Both the position numbers and the translations under genes were made by a program. This document shows positions 15,638 through 24,120 of a DNA stretch of 64,000 bases, piece by piece. Source of the stretch: Pseudonocardia thermophila (GTDB taxonomy: Bacteria; Actinomycetota; Actinomycetes; Mycobacteriales; Pseudonocardiaceae); contig NZ_FRAP01000026.1 in assembly GCF_900142365.1 (NCBI RefSeq), forward strand, positions 22,047-86,046, in the 5' to 3' direction. The notes beneath the pieces were generated by a model. It was not told the origin of the DNA, searched no databases, and saw only the letters and a program-made list of their open reading frames with translations. Every line of letters begins with the position of its first letter. Within the stretch, counting starts at the first letter, position 1.

Positions 15638-17542
15638 GTGCCAGTGACCCACCCGTCTGTGGGCCCACCTGGCCCGGTCGCCCCACCCGATCGCCCCGAC
15701 GGCCCCTGCCAGCTGCTGCTCGGCGGGCCCCGCTGCACCTGCGCGGCCCGAGCCCCGCACCTGAGCGACGAGGAGGTGCTCGCCCGCGCCTCCGGGATGC
15801 TCGTCTGGTACCAGCGCGCCGGGCACACCGGCCGGCTCGAGGCACGCCGCGGCCTGGACGCGATGCTCATCGCGACCCGAGACCGCCCGGCCCTGCAGGC
15901 CGAGCTGCTGCGCATCGCGATCAGCGTCGTCCTCGTGCCCGACGACGAGGACGACGGAGCCGTCGCCGTCGCCGACATCGACGCGAAGCTCGACGAGTTC
16001 GGCAAGCTCGCCGAGAAGGAGGGCGACGAGGTCCGGCTCGGCGAAGCCGCCGTGCTGCGGGCGCTGCGCACGATGCGGTTCGGCTTCGGCGACAACGCGC
16101 TCGTCGACACCGCCGTCGCGCTCACCACCCTCGGCGAGGTGGAGGGCCCACCGGACAACCTGCCCGAGGAAGCCGTCGCCGACTGGTACCGCCGCCTGTC
16201 CCGCACCCTCAACGGCCTGGTGATCGTGCTGCTGAAGCTGGGGGCGCACGAGCTGGCCGACGACGTGTCCCGACGCGCGGTCGACGTGTCCAACACATGG
16301 GGCACCCCGATGGAGCGGCTGATCAACCTGCTCAACCGGGTCCGATTGCAGGTGTCCTGGGCGCTGCGCCTGGAACGCGCGAACCGGGCCGCCGCGGCGG
16401 CCACCCGGTTCGTGGGCGCAGCGCAGACCGCCCGCGCGGCCGCCGCCCTGTGGACCCCCGCCCTGCATCCCGGCGCCACCGAACGCCCGCCCGCCGCTGT
16501 CGAGGAGTGCTCGATCATCGGTGCCGCGCTCGCGCTGCACCATCCCGCACCGCACCACCTCGACATGCTCACCGCGCTGCACGACAAGGCGCACTACCAC
16601 GACGACCGCATCGCCCTCGGCATCGCCACCTCGCGCTGCATGCAGGCCGCCGACCGCGCCGACGACGCGCTCGCCCTGCTCGTCGCACTGCGCGACGACC
16701 TGCAGGGCGGGGCCGGCCGCGGGCCCACCACCGAGTCGGTGCTGTTCCTGGCGCTGCACCGGGAGGTCGCAGCGCTGGAGCGGATCGTCCACGGCGACCA
16801 CCCGGCCGGTGCGGAGCCGAGCGCAGCGCACCGCTACGCGGCCGCGCTGGAGAACGAGCTGTGGGCGCTGCGCGAGGCCCGGCTGACGGCGCTGCGCAGC
16901 CACACCGAGCACCACCGCATGATCCGCCAGCACGGCCACGAGCTGTCCGAGCTCTCCGCCGTCGCCGCCCAGGCCCTGCAGGACCCGCTCACGGGGCTGC
17001 CCAACCGGCGCGCCCTCGACATGCGCCTGGCCGAGGTCACCTCCAGCCCGGCGAGCCAGCCGTGCAGCATCGCGCTGATCGATCTCGACGGGTTCAAGGA
17101 GGTCAACGACTCCCAGTCGCACGCCGCGGGCGACACCGTGCTCCGCGAGATCGCATCCTGCCTGCGCACCACGCTGCGCACCGGCGGGCGCGGCCAGGAC
17201 ATGGTGGCCCGCTACGGCGGCGACGAGTTCGTCGTCGTCATGCCGTCCACCCAGCTCCCGGTCGCTGTCTCGGCGTTGAACCGGGCCGTGGAAGCCGTCG
17301 CCGCCCTGCCGTACGACATCGCCTCCGGGGTGACGCTCAGCGTCGGCGTCGCCGCCGCACCGCAGGGCGTGGACCCGGCCGCTGCGCTGGCCGCCGCCGA
17401 CACCGCGATGTACCGGGCGAAGCGTGCGGGCGGCAACACCGTCGTGGGTGCGGGGCTGCCGGACGCGCCCAGCGCCCGGCACCGCCGTCCGAGCCCGGCG
17501 CGCGTGCGCTCGATGGCGCGGGCGCAGCGGCGGTCCGGCTGA
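15638..17542 (+). CDS. Diguanylate cyclase (GGDEF) with alpha-helical N-terminal domain
   Basis: The predicted 634-residue soluble protein makes the second messenger c-di-GMP. The intact active-site motif YGGDEF follows an RxxD inhibitory site (RGQD) by exactly 5 residues, so product feedback is likely. QDPLTGLPNRRALD opens the GGDEF domain at about residue 450. The preceding 400 residues are mostly helical, resembling TPR-like repeats, and probably sense a protein or ligand. No membrane segments and no EAL domain are visible. GTG 15638 is chosen because a strong GGAGGAGGG box lies 8 nt upstream; an in-frame start at 15485 would add an atypical Arg/Pro-rich stretch. Confidence 0.88.
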   Translation: MPVTHPSVGPPGPVAPPDRPDGPCQLLLGGPRCTCAARAPHLSDEEVLARASGMLVWYQRAGHTGRLEARRGLDAMLIATRDRPALQAELLRIAISVVLVPDDEDDGAVAVADIDAKLDEFGKLAEKEGDEVRLGEAAVLRALRTMRFGFGDNALVDTAVALTTLGEVEGPPDNLPEEAVADWYRRLSRTLNGLVIVLLKLGAHELADDVSRRAVDVSNTWGTPMERLINLLNRVRLQVSWALRLERANRAAAAATRFVGAAQTARAAAALWTPALHPGATERPPAAVEECSIIGAALALHHPAPHHLDMLTALHDKAHYHDDRIALGIATSRCMQAADRADDALALLVALRDDLQGGAGRGPTTESVLFLALHREVAALERIVHGDHPAGAEPSAAHRYAAALENELWALREARLTALRSHTEHHRMIRQHGHELSELSAVAAQALQDPLTGLPNRRALDMRLAEVTSSPASQPCSIALIDLDGFKEVNDSQSHAAGDTVLREIASCLRTTLRTGGRGQDMVARYGGDEFVVVMPSTQLPVAVSALNRAVEAVAALPYDIASGVTLSVGVAAAPQGVDPAAALAAADTAMYRAKRAGGNTVVGAGLPDAPSARHRRPSPARVRSMARAQRRSG

Positions 17543-17555
17543 TCCCCGCTCCGGC

Positions 17556-18401
17556 TCAGGCCAGGCGGGTCATGTCCACGCTGACGTTCAGCGTCGACGA
17601 GGCCTGACCGGAGAAGATCCCCTTCAGCGGCGGGACGTCCGCGTAGTCGCGGCCCACCGCCACCCACACGTGCCGGTTGCCGATCTCCAGGTCGTTGGTC
17701 GGGTCGTAGCCCCACCAGCCGCCCGTCCACGCCTCGACCCAGGCGTGGCTCTCCCCCTGCACGGTCTCGCGGACGTCGGTGTCCTCGCGCGGCAGCAGGT
17801 AGCCCGACACGTAGCGGGCCGGGATGCCCATCTCGCGCAGCAGCAGGAGCGTCAGGTGCACGAAGTCCTGGCACACGCCGGTGCGGGTGTGCCAGGCCTC
17901 CAGCGCCGAGGTCTGCACACCGGTGACGCCGGGCTGGTAGGTGAGCTGCTCCCGCACCCAGCTGCCCGCGGCGAGCACCGCCTCGACCGGGTCCAGCCCG
18001 CGCCGGAGGTCGGCCGCGGCCTCGGCCAGCTCCGGGTCGTGCCCGACGTAGCCGGTGAACTCCAGCATCTCGGCGAACCGGTCACGCACGTCCTCGTCGG
18101 CGAGGTCCTCCCAGGTCGCGCCGCGCACCGGCGGCAGCGGGTCGGCCGTCTCCACCACCGACGTCGCCGTCACCGCCAGCTCGGTGTGCGGGGCGTGCAG
18201 GTCGAACGCGGTGACGAGGGTGCCCCAGTAGTCGGTGTAGCGGTACGCGCGAGTCGCCGGCGAGGTCTCCACGCGGCTGGCGATCACGTTCTGCCGGGCG
18301 TCGCTGCGCGGGGTCATCCGCGCCTCGTTGTACGACTCCACGACCGGCGACTCGTAGGTGTAGCCGGTCTCGTGGACGATGCGGATCCGCCATCCGGCCA
18401 T
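17556..18401 (-). CDS. Transglutaminase-like cysteine peptidase family protein
   Basis: The 281-residue protein has an N-terminal beta-domain (WRIRIVHETGYTYESPVVESYNEARM) and then a transglutaminase-like core. Cys in RTGVCQDFVH, His in SHAWVEAW and Asp in GYDPTND make up the catalytic triad. It is the last gene of a conserved three-gene set with the alpha-E and ATP-grasp genes; from domain logic this set has been proposed to build or trim small peptide conjugates, but the substrate is unknown. Its start lies 3 nt after the alpha-E stop. Confidence 0.88.
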   Translation of the reverse strand: MAGWRIRIVHETGYTYESPVVESYNEARMTPRSDARQNVIASRVETSPATRAYRYTDYWGTLVTAFDLHAPHTELAVTATSVVETADPLPPVRGATWEDLADEDVRDRFAEMLEFTGYVGHDPELAEAAADLRRGLDPVEAVLAAGSWVREQLTYQPGVTGVQTSALEAWHTRTGVCQDFVHLTLLLLREMGIPARYVSGYLLPREDTDVRETVQGESHAWVEAWTGGWWGYDPTNDLEIGNRHVWVAVGRDYADVPPLKGIFSGQASSTLNVSVDMTRLA

Positions 18402-18404
18402 CGC

Positions 18405-19352
18405 CTACACCACCTCCGGGGCCGTCCACGCCACCCACGGCGACGTGTGGAAGTACTGCTGCGAGACGGCCTCGCCGGTCTCGGTGATGCACTCCTGCAG
18501 CGCCGTGAGCCGCGCCGGGAGATCGACGAGCAGGTCCTCGGGACGCAGGAACTCCAGCTCGCTGCGCGCTCGCCCGAGCAGCCGCAGCGCCTCGGCCTTC
18601 GCCCCGATCCGCTGGGTCGGGCGGCTGTCCAGTTCGGACAGACAGATCTCGGCCTGCCGCAGCGCGTGGAACACCGAGCGCGGGAACAGCCGGTCCATCA
18701 GCAGGAACTGCACGACGCGGGCCGCGTCGACCGCCCCCCGGTAGGTGCGCAGGTACGTGTCGGCGGCCCCGGCGCAGCGCAGCACCGCCAACCAGCCCGG
18801 CGACGACGCCCGGTCCGACACCCGCGACATCAGCAGGCGCACGATCATGTCGACGCGCTCGACCGAGCGGCCCAGCAGGTAGAAGCGCCAGGTGTCGTCG
18901 CGGCTCATCGTGGAGGCGGCGAGCCCGTTGAACATCGCCGCGCGGTCCTCGACGTAGGTGAAGAACGCGTGCGGGCCCGCCCAGCGGGCGTAGCGCTGCC
19001 GCTCCGGCAGCGCGTTCCAGGTCGCGTTGAGGCACTCCCACATCTCGGAGCTGACGACCTCACGAGCGCCGCGGGCGTTCTCCCGCGCGCTCGACACGGA
19101 GCGCACGATCGAGCCCGGCTGTTCGGTCGAGTAGCCGACGATCTCGGTCAGCGACCACGCGTCGAGCACCTCGTCGGCGGGCGCGGCGATCCCGAGCACG
19201 GCCAGCAGGGTGCGGGCGGCCCGGTCGGCGTCGATGGTGGCGTCCTCGAGCAGCTGGTGCACCGACACGTCGAGGATGCGGGCGGTGTCGTCGGCCCGCT
19301 CCACGTAGCGCCCGATCCAGTACAGCGCTTCCGCGTTGCGCGCCAGCATCAC
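18405..19352 (-). CDS. Alpha-E domain protein
   Basis: This 315-residue all-helical protein begins MMLARNAEALYWIGRYVERADDTARIL, the diagnostic first helix of the alpha-E family. It also carries a double Asp (ERADD) and later DLPARLTALQECITETGEAVSQQYFHTSPW. The family has no proven activity and always accompanies circularly permuted ATP-grasp and transglutaminase genes. The GTG at 19352 (or ATG 19349) overlaps the ATP-grasp stop. Confidence 0.9.
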   Translation of the reverse strand: MMLARNAEALYWIGRYVERADDTARILDVSVHQLLEDATIDADRAARTLLAVLGIAAPADEVLDAWSLTEIVGYSTEQPGSIVRSVSSARENARGAREVVSSEMWECLNATWNALPERQRYARWAGPHAFFTYVEDRAAMFNGLAASTMSRDDTWRFYLLGRSVERVDMIVRLLMSRVSDRASSPGWLAVLRCAGAADTYLRTYRGAVDAARVVQFLLMDRLFPRSVFHALRQAEICLSELDSRPTQRIGAKAEALRLLGRARSELEFLRPEDLLVDLPARLTALQECITETGEAVSQQYFHTSPWVAWTAPEVV

Positions 19353-20983
19353 GCCTCCTCTCGTGCCTGCTGCTGCTGCTGTTGCTGCTGCTGGCCGATG
19401 GTCAGCTCGGGGCCGTGCTCGGCGGCGCGCGAGGTCGCCGGCGTCGCCGCGACCAGGCCGCCCTCGCCGAGCTCGCGGTCCACCTCGCCCGAACGCCCGG
19501 CCAGCACCCAGGTGTCCTTGCTGCCGCCGCCCTGGCTGGAGTTCACCACGAGGCTGCCCTCGCGCAGCGCGACCCGGGTCAGCCCACCGGGCAGGACGAA
19601 CACCTCCTCGCCGTCGTTCACCGCGAACGGGCGCAGGTCGACGTGCCGCGGGACGAGCCGGTCACCCACCTTCGTCGGCACCGTGGACAGCTGGACCACC
19701 GGCTGCGCGATCCAGCCGCGCGGGTCCTCCAGGATCGACTTGCGCGCCTCCTCCAGCTGCTCGCGCGTGGCGTTCGGGCCGAAGAGGATCCCGTAGCCGC
19801 CCGAGCCCTCGACCGGCTTGAGCACCAGCTCGTCGAGCCGGTCCAGCACGTGATCGCGCTCGTCGTCGAGCCAGCAGCGGAACGTGTCGACGTTGGCGAT
19901 CAGCGGCTTCTCGTCCAGGTAGTAGCTGATCATGTCGGGCACGTAGGTGTAGACGAGCTTGTCGTCGCCCACCCCGTTGCCGACCGCGTTGGCGATCACC
20001 ACGTTGCCGGCGCGGGCGGCGTTGAGCACGCCCGCCACGCCGAGCACCGACGCCGGGTTGAACTGCAGCGGATCGAGGAACGCGTCGTCGATCCGCCGGT
20101 AGATCACGTCCACCCGCTCCTCACCCTGAGTGGTGCGCATGTAGACGACGTTGTCGCGGCAGAACAGGTCGCGACCCTCGACCAGCTCCACGCCCATCTG
20201 CCGGGCCAGCAGCGAGTGCTCGAAGTAGGCCGAGTTGTAGACGCCCGGGGTGAGCACCACGACCGTCGGGTCCGCGACGTTCGGCGCGGCCGCCCGGCGC
20301 AGCGCGCGCAGCAGGTGGGTCGCGTAGTCGCCCACCGCGCGCACCCGCTGCCGCTTGAACAGGTCGGGGAACACCCGGGCCATCGCGCGGCGGTTCTCCA
20401 TCACGTAGGACACCCCGGACGGGTTGCGGAGGTTGTCCTCCAGCACCCGGAACGTGCCCTCCTCGTCGCGCACGACGTCGATGCCGGCGACGTGGATGCG
20501 CACCCCGTTCGGCGGGATCAGCCCGGCGGCCTCCCGGTGGAAGTGCGCGCAGGTGGTGATCAGCCGGCGCGGGATGACCTTGTCGCGCACGATCTCGCCG
20601 TCGCCGTAGATGTCGGCCAGGAAGGCCTCCAGGGCGCGCACCCGCTGCACGATGCCCTTCGACAGCTTCGCCCACTCGCTCGCCGAGAGCACCCGCGGCA
20701 CGATGTCCAGCGGGAACGGCCGCTCCTGACCGGAGAGCGAGAACGTGATGCCCTGGTCGAGGTAAGCGCGGTCGAGCGCCTCCGCGCGGGCGGCCAGGTC
20801 CTCCGGCGAAGTGGTCGCGATCGCGTCGTGCAGCGCCCGGTACGGCGCGCGCACCTCCCCGTCCTCGGAGAACATCTCGTCGTAGGCCCGCCGGTGCGGC
20901 CCATCGGGGTTCAGGTACCCGTCGAACAGCGGGGAGTCGGTCCCCCGGCTCTTCCTGCCGCCCTTCTGGGTCGCTCGCGGCAC
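19349..20983 (-). CDS. Circularly permuted type 2 ATP-grasp protein with polyglutamine tail
   Basis: The 544-residue predicted peptide ligase opens with SPLFDGYLNPDGPHRRAYDEMF, the signature of this family (DUF404/DUF407). Later PRRLITTCAHFHREAAGLIP, VLEDNLRNPSGVSYVMENRR and YTYVPDMISYYLDEKPLIANVDTF follow in family order, with the ATP-binding VLKPVEGSGGYGILFGPNA near residue 390. Nine consecutive Gln end the protein (TIGQ9AREEA); this tail is not part of the fold. It leads the operon with alpha-E and transglutaminase. Confidence 0.9.
   Translation of the reverse strand: MPRATQKGGRKSRGTDSPLFDGYLNPDGPHRRAYDEMFSEDGEVRAPYRALHDAIATTSPEDLAARAEALDRAYLDQGITFSLSGQERPFPLDIVPRVLSASEWAKLSKGIVQRVRALEAFLADIYGDGEIVRDKVIPRRLITTCAHFHREAAGLIPPNGVRIHVAGIDVVRDEEGTFRVLEDNLRNPSGVSYVMENRRAMARVFPDLFKRQRVRAVGDYATHLLRALRRAAAPNVADPTVVVLTPGVYNSAYFEHSLLARQMGVELVEGRDLFCRDNVVYMRTTQGEERVDVIYRRIDDAFLDPLQFNPASVLGVAGVLNAARAGNVVIANAVGNGVGDDKLVYTYVPDMISYYLDEKPLIANVDTFRCWLDDERDHVLDRLDELVLKPVEGSGGYGILFGPNATREQLEEARKSILEDPRGWIAQPVVQLSTVPTKVGDRLVPRHVDLRPFAVNDGEEVFVLPGGLTRVALREGSLVVNSSQGGGSKDTWVLAGRSGEVDRELGEGGLVAATPATSRAAEHGPELTIGQQQQQQQQQAREEA
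19367..19393 (-). repeat. CAG/CAA microsatellite coding nine glutamines
   Basis: The last codons of the ATP-grasp gene are CAG repeated with one CAA. The run lies six codons before the stop, outside the catalytic fold. Such runs can change length by slippage. Confidence 0.7.
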
Positions 20984-21200
20984 AGGCCCTCCCTCGCAAC
21001 GTGCACGGCTCCGACGTGCGGCGGAACCGGGTGGTCATCTTGCTCCAGCGCCGATCGGCGGGACCATAGCGACGGGCTGAAAACAGGGCTTCGCAGCGCG
21101 CTGTTAACATTGACGCCCGAGCGCCCGGCGTGCTCGCAGGAACGTCCCGCCGCCGGAGCCAGCGAACAACCAGCGGCAGGAAGAGACTCGAGGCAAACGC

Positions 21201-21470
21201 GTGGCCAACATCAAGTCCCAGATCAAGCGGGTCAAGACCAACGAGAAGCGCCGTCTGCGCAACAAGTCGGTCAAGTCGTCGGTCAAGACCGCCATCCGCA
21301 AGTTCCGTGAGGCGGCCGCCGCGGGTGACACCGAGAAGGCCATCGAGCTGCAGCGGGCCGCCGCCCGCGCGCTCGACAAGGCCGCGAGCAAGGGTGCCAT
21401 CCACAAGAACCAGGCAGCCAACCGGAAGTCGGCGATCGCCAAGCAGGCCGCGTCGCTGACCTCCAGCTGA
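21201..21470 (+). CDS. rpsT: 30S ribosomal protein S20
   Basis: This 89-residue basic protein binds 16S rRNA early in 30S assembly. It begins ANIKSQIKRVKTNEKRRLRN and ends with the typical AIHKNQAANRKSAIAKQAASL. The start is GTG, which in several bacteria takes part in S20 autoregulation. TAACAT at about 21105-21110 is a possible -10 box, giving a leader near 85 nt. A strong hairpin follows the gene. Confidence 0.97.
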   Translation: MANIKSQIKRVKTNEKRRLRNKSVKSSVKTAIRKFREAAAAGDTEKAIELQRAAARALDKAASKGAIHKNQAANRKSAIAKQAASLTSS

Positions 21471-21493
21471 CCCGACCGACACTCGCTCTTCGA

Positions 21494-21524
21494 CGGCGCC
21501 GCCCGCTCCCGTGGGGCGGCGCCG
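21494..21524 (+). terminator. rpsT terminator hairpin
   Basis: CGGCGCCGCCC pairs perfectly with GGGCGGCGCCG across a 9-nt loop, 23 bases after the rpsT stop. The right arm is followed by only a short TT. Confidence 0.65.
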
Positions 21525-21558
21525 TTGCCGTGCCCGGGTTCTGGTGTACCCGCTCCGC

Positions 21559-21616
21559 CGAGGACGACGTCACCCGTGATCAACAGGCCGCGTTGACCAC
21601 GGCAACGCCGTCCTCG
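21559..21616. repeat. Long palindrome between convergent genes (copy 3, degenerate)
   Basis: The arms CGAGGACG...GTGATCAAC and GTTGACCAC...CGTCCTCG pair with several mismatches between the rpsT hairpin and the holA stop. The GTGATCAAC core is shared with copy 1 (3152-3216). Confidence 0.55.
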
Positions 21617-21621
21617 ACCGC

Positions 21622-22581
21622 TCAGTCCCGGCGCTCCCGCGCTGCACACATGCGCAGGACGGCCCGCTCCAGCGCGTAGTCCGCGTCGGCCGCGACCCCC
21701 TTTACGTCGGCGTTGACCTCCGCTGCGGCGGCGAACGCCTCGGCCAGCGCCTCCGGCCGCCAGCTGCGGACCTGCTGCTGCGCCTTGCGGATCTTCCACG
21801 GCGGCATGCCGAGCGGACCGGCGAGCCGGTTCGGGTCCCCCCGGCCGGCCGAAGCCACCTTCGCCAGCGTGCGCACCGCGTCCGCCAGCGCGTCGGCGAT
21901 CAGCACGGACGGCACCCCGAGCGCCTGCGCCCAGCGCAGCGCCTCCAGCGCCCCGGACCGGTCCCCCGCCACGACCTTGTCGGCCACCGCGAACCCGGAC
22001 GCCTCCGCGCGGCCGCGGTGGTAGCGGCGCACCGCTTGCTCGTCGACCGCGCCGCCGGTGTCGGCGACCAGCTGGTTCGCGGCCGCGGCCAGCTCGCGCA
22101 GGTCGTTGCCCACCGCCTCGATCAGCGCACCCACCGCCGCCGGGGCGATCGTGCCGCCGGCCCGGCGCACCTCGTTGCGCACGAAGTCGGCGCGCTCCTC
22201 GTAGCGGGTGATCTTCTCGCAGGTCGTGACCGCGGCCCCGCCCTTGCGCAGCGCGTCCGCCATGGCCTTGTTGCGCGCGCCGCCGGCGTGCTGGACGACG
22301 AGCACCACGCCGTCGGCGGGATCGGCGGCCTGTGCGGTGATCGCGGCGGCCAGGTCCTTGCCCGCCTCGTGCGCGGCCATCAGCACGATCACCCGGGCGT
22401 CGGCGAACAGCGACGGCGACACGCTCTCCGCCAGCTCCGCAGGGGACAGCTCGGTGGCGCGGTAGCGGCGCACCTCCACCGTCGGGTCGAGCTCACGGGC
22501 CTGCGCGACGATCTCCCCGATCGCGCGCTCGACGAGCAGTTCCTCCTCGCCGAGGACGAGGTGGACCGGCGCCAACGACAT
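21622..22581 (-). CDS. holA: DNA polymerase III subunit delta
   Basis: The delta subunit opens the beta sliding clamp inside the clamp loader. The 319-residue protein starts SLAPVHLVLGEEELLVERAIGEIV and contains GNDLRELAAAANQLVADTGGAVD and a late LGMPPWKIRKAQQQVRSWRPEAL, all typical of actinobacterial HolA. ATG 22581 is chosen from the family N-terminus; the open frame extends 60 residues further into the promoter region of thrC. In M. tuberculosis it has the same neighbours (rpsT, comEC). Confidence 0.92.
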   Translation of the reverse strand: MSLAPVHLVLGEEELLVERAIGEIVAQARELDPTVEVRRYRATELSPAELAESVSPSLFADARVIVLMAAHEAGKDLAAAITAQAADPADGVVLVVQHAGGARNKAMADALRKGGAAVTTCEKITRYEERADFVRNEVRRAGGTIAPAAVGALIEAVGNDLRELAAAANQLVADTGGAVDEQAVRRYHRGRAEASGFAVADKVVAGDRSGALEALRWAQALGVPSVLIADALADAVRTLAKVASAGRGDPNRLAGPLGMPPWKIRKAQQQVRSWRPEALAEAFAAAAEVNADVKGVAADADYALERAVLRMCAARERRD

Positions 22582-22644
22582 GCGCTCATGCTGGCGCATC
22601 GCCGGGCGCGGCAGTGACGCGGCTCCCAGATCGTGGGCCCGAGC

Positions 22645-22674
22645 TTGGGAAAGCCGCGTCCCATCCCGTACCGT
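22645..22674 (+). promoter_or_regulatory. Candidate promoter of the SAM-riboswitch/thrC transcript
   Basis: TTGGGA (22645-22650) and TACCGT (22669-22674) are separated by 18 bp. Transcription would start near 22681, 18 nt before the riboswitch P1 stem. Confidence 0.5.
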
Positions 22675-22698
22675 TGGGCCCGGCACAACTTCAGATGG

Positions 22699-22808
22699 CT
22701 CATCCAGAGGGGCAGAGGGACCGGCCCAGTGAAGCCCCGGCAACCGGCGTTCGCATTCCACGCGCGCTTGGTGCCAATTCCGGCCCGCCGTCCGGCGGGA
22801 AAGATGAG
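22699..22808 (+). ncRNA. SAM-I/SAM-IV clan riboswitch upstream of thrC
   Basis: All core elements of the S-adenosylmethionine riboswitch are present in order: P1 CTCATC pairing with GATGAG at the end, CAGAGGGGCAGAGGGACCGG, GAAGCCCCGGCAACC, GGTGCCAATTCC and GGAAAGATGAG. The closing strand runs into the ribosome-binding site GAGGAG (22806-22811) 6 nt before the thrC ATG. When SAM is bound, P1 would mask part of that site, so control is probably at translation. No terminator stem follows. Confidence 0.88.
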
Positions 22809-22817
22809 GAGTTTCTC

Positions 22818-24086
22818 ATGTCTTTGACTGCCGAGCTCGGCACGTCCACCGCCTTCGACCTCGGCCCCGCCCGCGCGCTGTCCTGCCGGGAGTGCGGCCA
22901 CGAAACCCCCCTCGCCGCCGAGTTCGCCTGCACCCAGTGCTTCGGCCCCCTCGAGGTCGCCTACGACTTCGGCACCGTCACCCGCGCCTCCATCGAGGCA
23001 GGTCCGCGCAACATCTGGCGCTACCGGCATTTGCTGCCCGTGCCGGCCGACGTCCAGGAGCACCCCAACACCGAGCCCGGCCTCACCCGCCTGATCAAGG
23101 CCGACCGGCTCGGCGCCGCACTCGGCATCCGCAACCTGTGGATCAAGGACGACACCGGCAACCCGACGCACTCGTTCAAGGACCGCGTCGTCGCCGTCGC
23201 CCTCGCCGCCGCCCGTGAGCTGGGCTTCAAGGTCCTGTGCTGCCCCTCCACCGGCAACCTCGCCAACGCCGTGGCCGCCGCGGCCGCGCGCGCCGGCTGG
23301 GACTCGGTGGTGCTGATCCCGGCCTCGCTCGAGCAGGCCAAGGTGCTCACCACCGCCGTCTACGGCGGCACGCTGCTGGCCGTCGACGGCAACTACGACG
23401 ACGTGAACCGCCTGGCCACCGAACTGGCCGCCGAGCACGAGGACTGGGCGTTCGTCAACGTCAACGTCCGGCCCTACTACGCCGAGGGCTCCAAGACCCT
23501 CGGCTTCGAGATCGCCGAGCAGCTCGGCTGGCGCTTGCCCGAGCAGGTCGTGGTCCCGGTCGCATCGGGCTCCCAGCTCACCAAGGTCGACAAGGGCTTC
23601 GCCGAGTTCGGCAAGCTCGGTCTCGTCGAGCCGACGCCGTACAAGGTCTTCGGTGCCCAGGCCACCGGGTGCTCGCCGGTCGCGAAGGCGTTCGCCGAGG
23701 GCCACGACGTGATCACCCCGGTCCGCCCGGACACGATCGCCCGCTCGCTCGCGATCGGCAACCCGGCCGACGGTCCCTACGTGCTCGACGCGGTCCGCCG
23801 CACCGGCGGCGCGGTGGAGCACGTGACCGACGAGGAGGTCGTCGAGGGCATCCGCCTGCTCGCCCGCACGGAGGGCGTGTTCGCCGAGACCGCAGGCGGA
23901 GTCACCGTGGCCACCACCAAGAAGCTGGTGGAATCCGGGCAGCTCGACCCCGACGCCGAGACCGTCCTGCTGATCACCGGCGACGGCCTGAAGACCCTCG
24001 ACGCGGTGTCCGGCCAGGTCGGGCCGACCGCGACCGTGCCGGCCTCCAGCGCCGCCGTGCGCAACGCCCTGGCGGACCGCGACTGA
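22818..24086 (+). CDS. thrC: Threonine synthase
   Basis: The 422-residue PLP enzyme converts O-phosphohomoserine to threonine. An N-terminal zinc-ribbon-like Cys pair (CRECG and CTQCFG) is followed by NPTHSFKDRVV with the PLP-binding Lys, the phosphate-binding STGNLANA, and the late TAGGVT loop. The last 100 residues complete the family fold. It sits behind a SAM riboswitch whose pairing reaches its ribosome-binding site, so methionine/SAM supply appears to restrain threonine synthesis. comEC lies convergently 34 bases downstream. Confidence 0.93.
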   Translation: MSLTAELGTSTAFDLGPARALSCRECGHETPLAAEFACTQCFGPLEVAYDFGTVTRASIEAGPRNIWRYRHLLPVPADVQEHPNTEPGLTRLIKADRLGAALGIRNLWIKDDTGNPTHSFKDRVVAVALAAARELGFKVLCCPSTGNLANAVAAAAARAGWDSVVLIPASLEQAKVLTTAVYGGTLLAVDGNYDDVNRLATELAAEHEDWAFVNVNVRPYYAEGSKTLGFEIAEQLGWRLPEQVVVPVASGSQLTKVDKGFAEFGKLGLVEPTPYKVFGAQATGCSPVAKAFAEGHDVITPVRPDTIARSLAIGNPADGPYVLDAVRRTGGAVEHVTDEEVVEGIRLLARTEGVFAETAGGVTVATTKKLVESGQLDPDAETVLLITGDGLKTLDAVSGQVGPTATVPASSAAVRNALADRD

Positions 24087-24120
24087 GCTGTCCTCGCTGC
24101 CGCGGCTGGCGCCGCTCCAG

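Noticed and set aside
15110..17482. A 790-codon minus-strand frame opposite the GGDEF gene
   Set aside because: It is the complement of a strongly biased coding gene and shows no domain.
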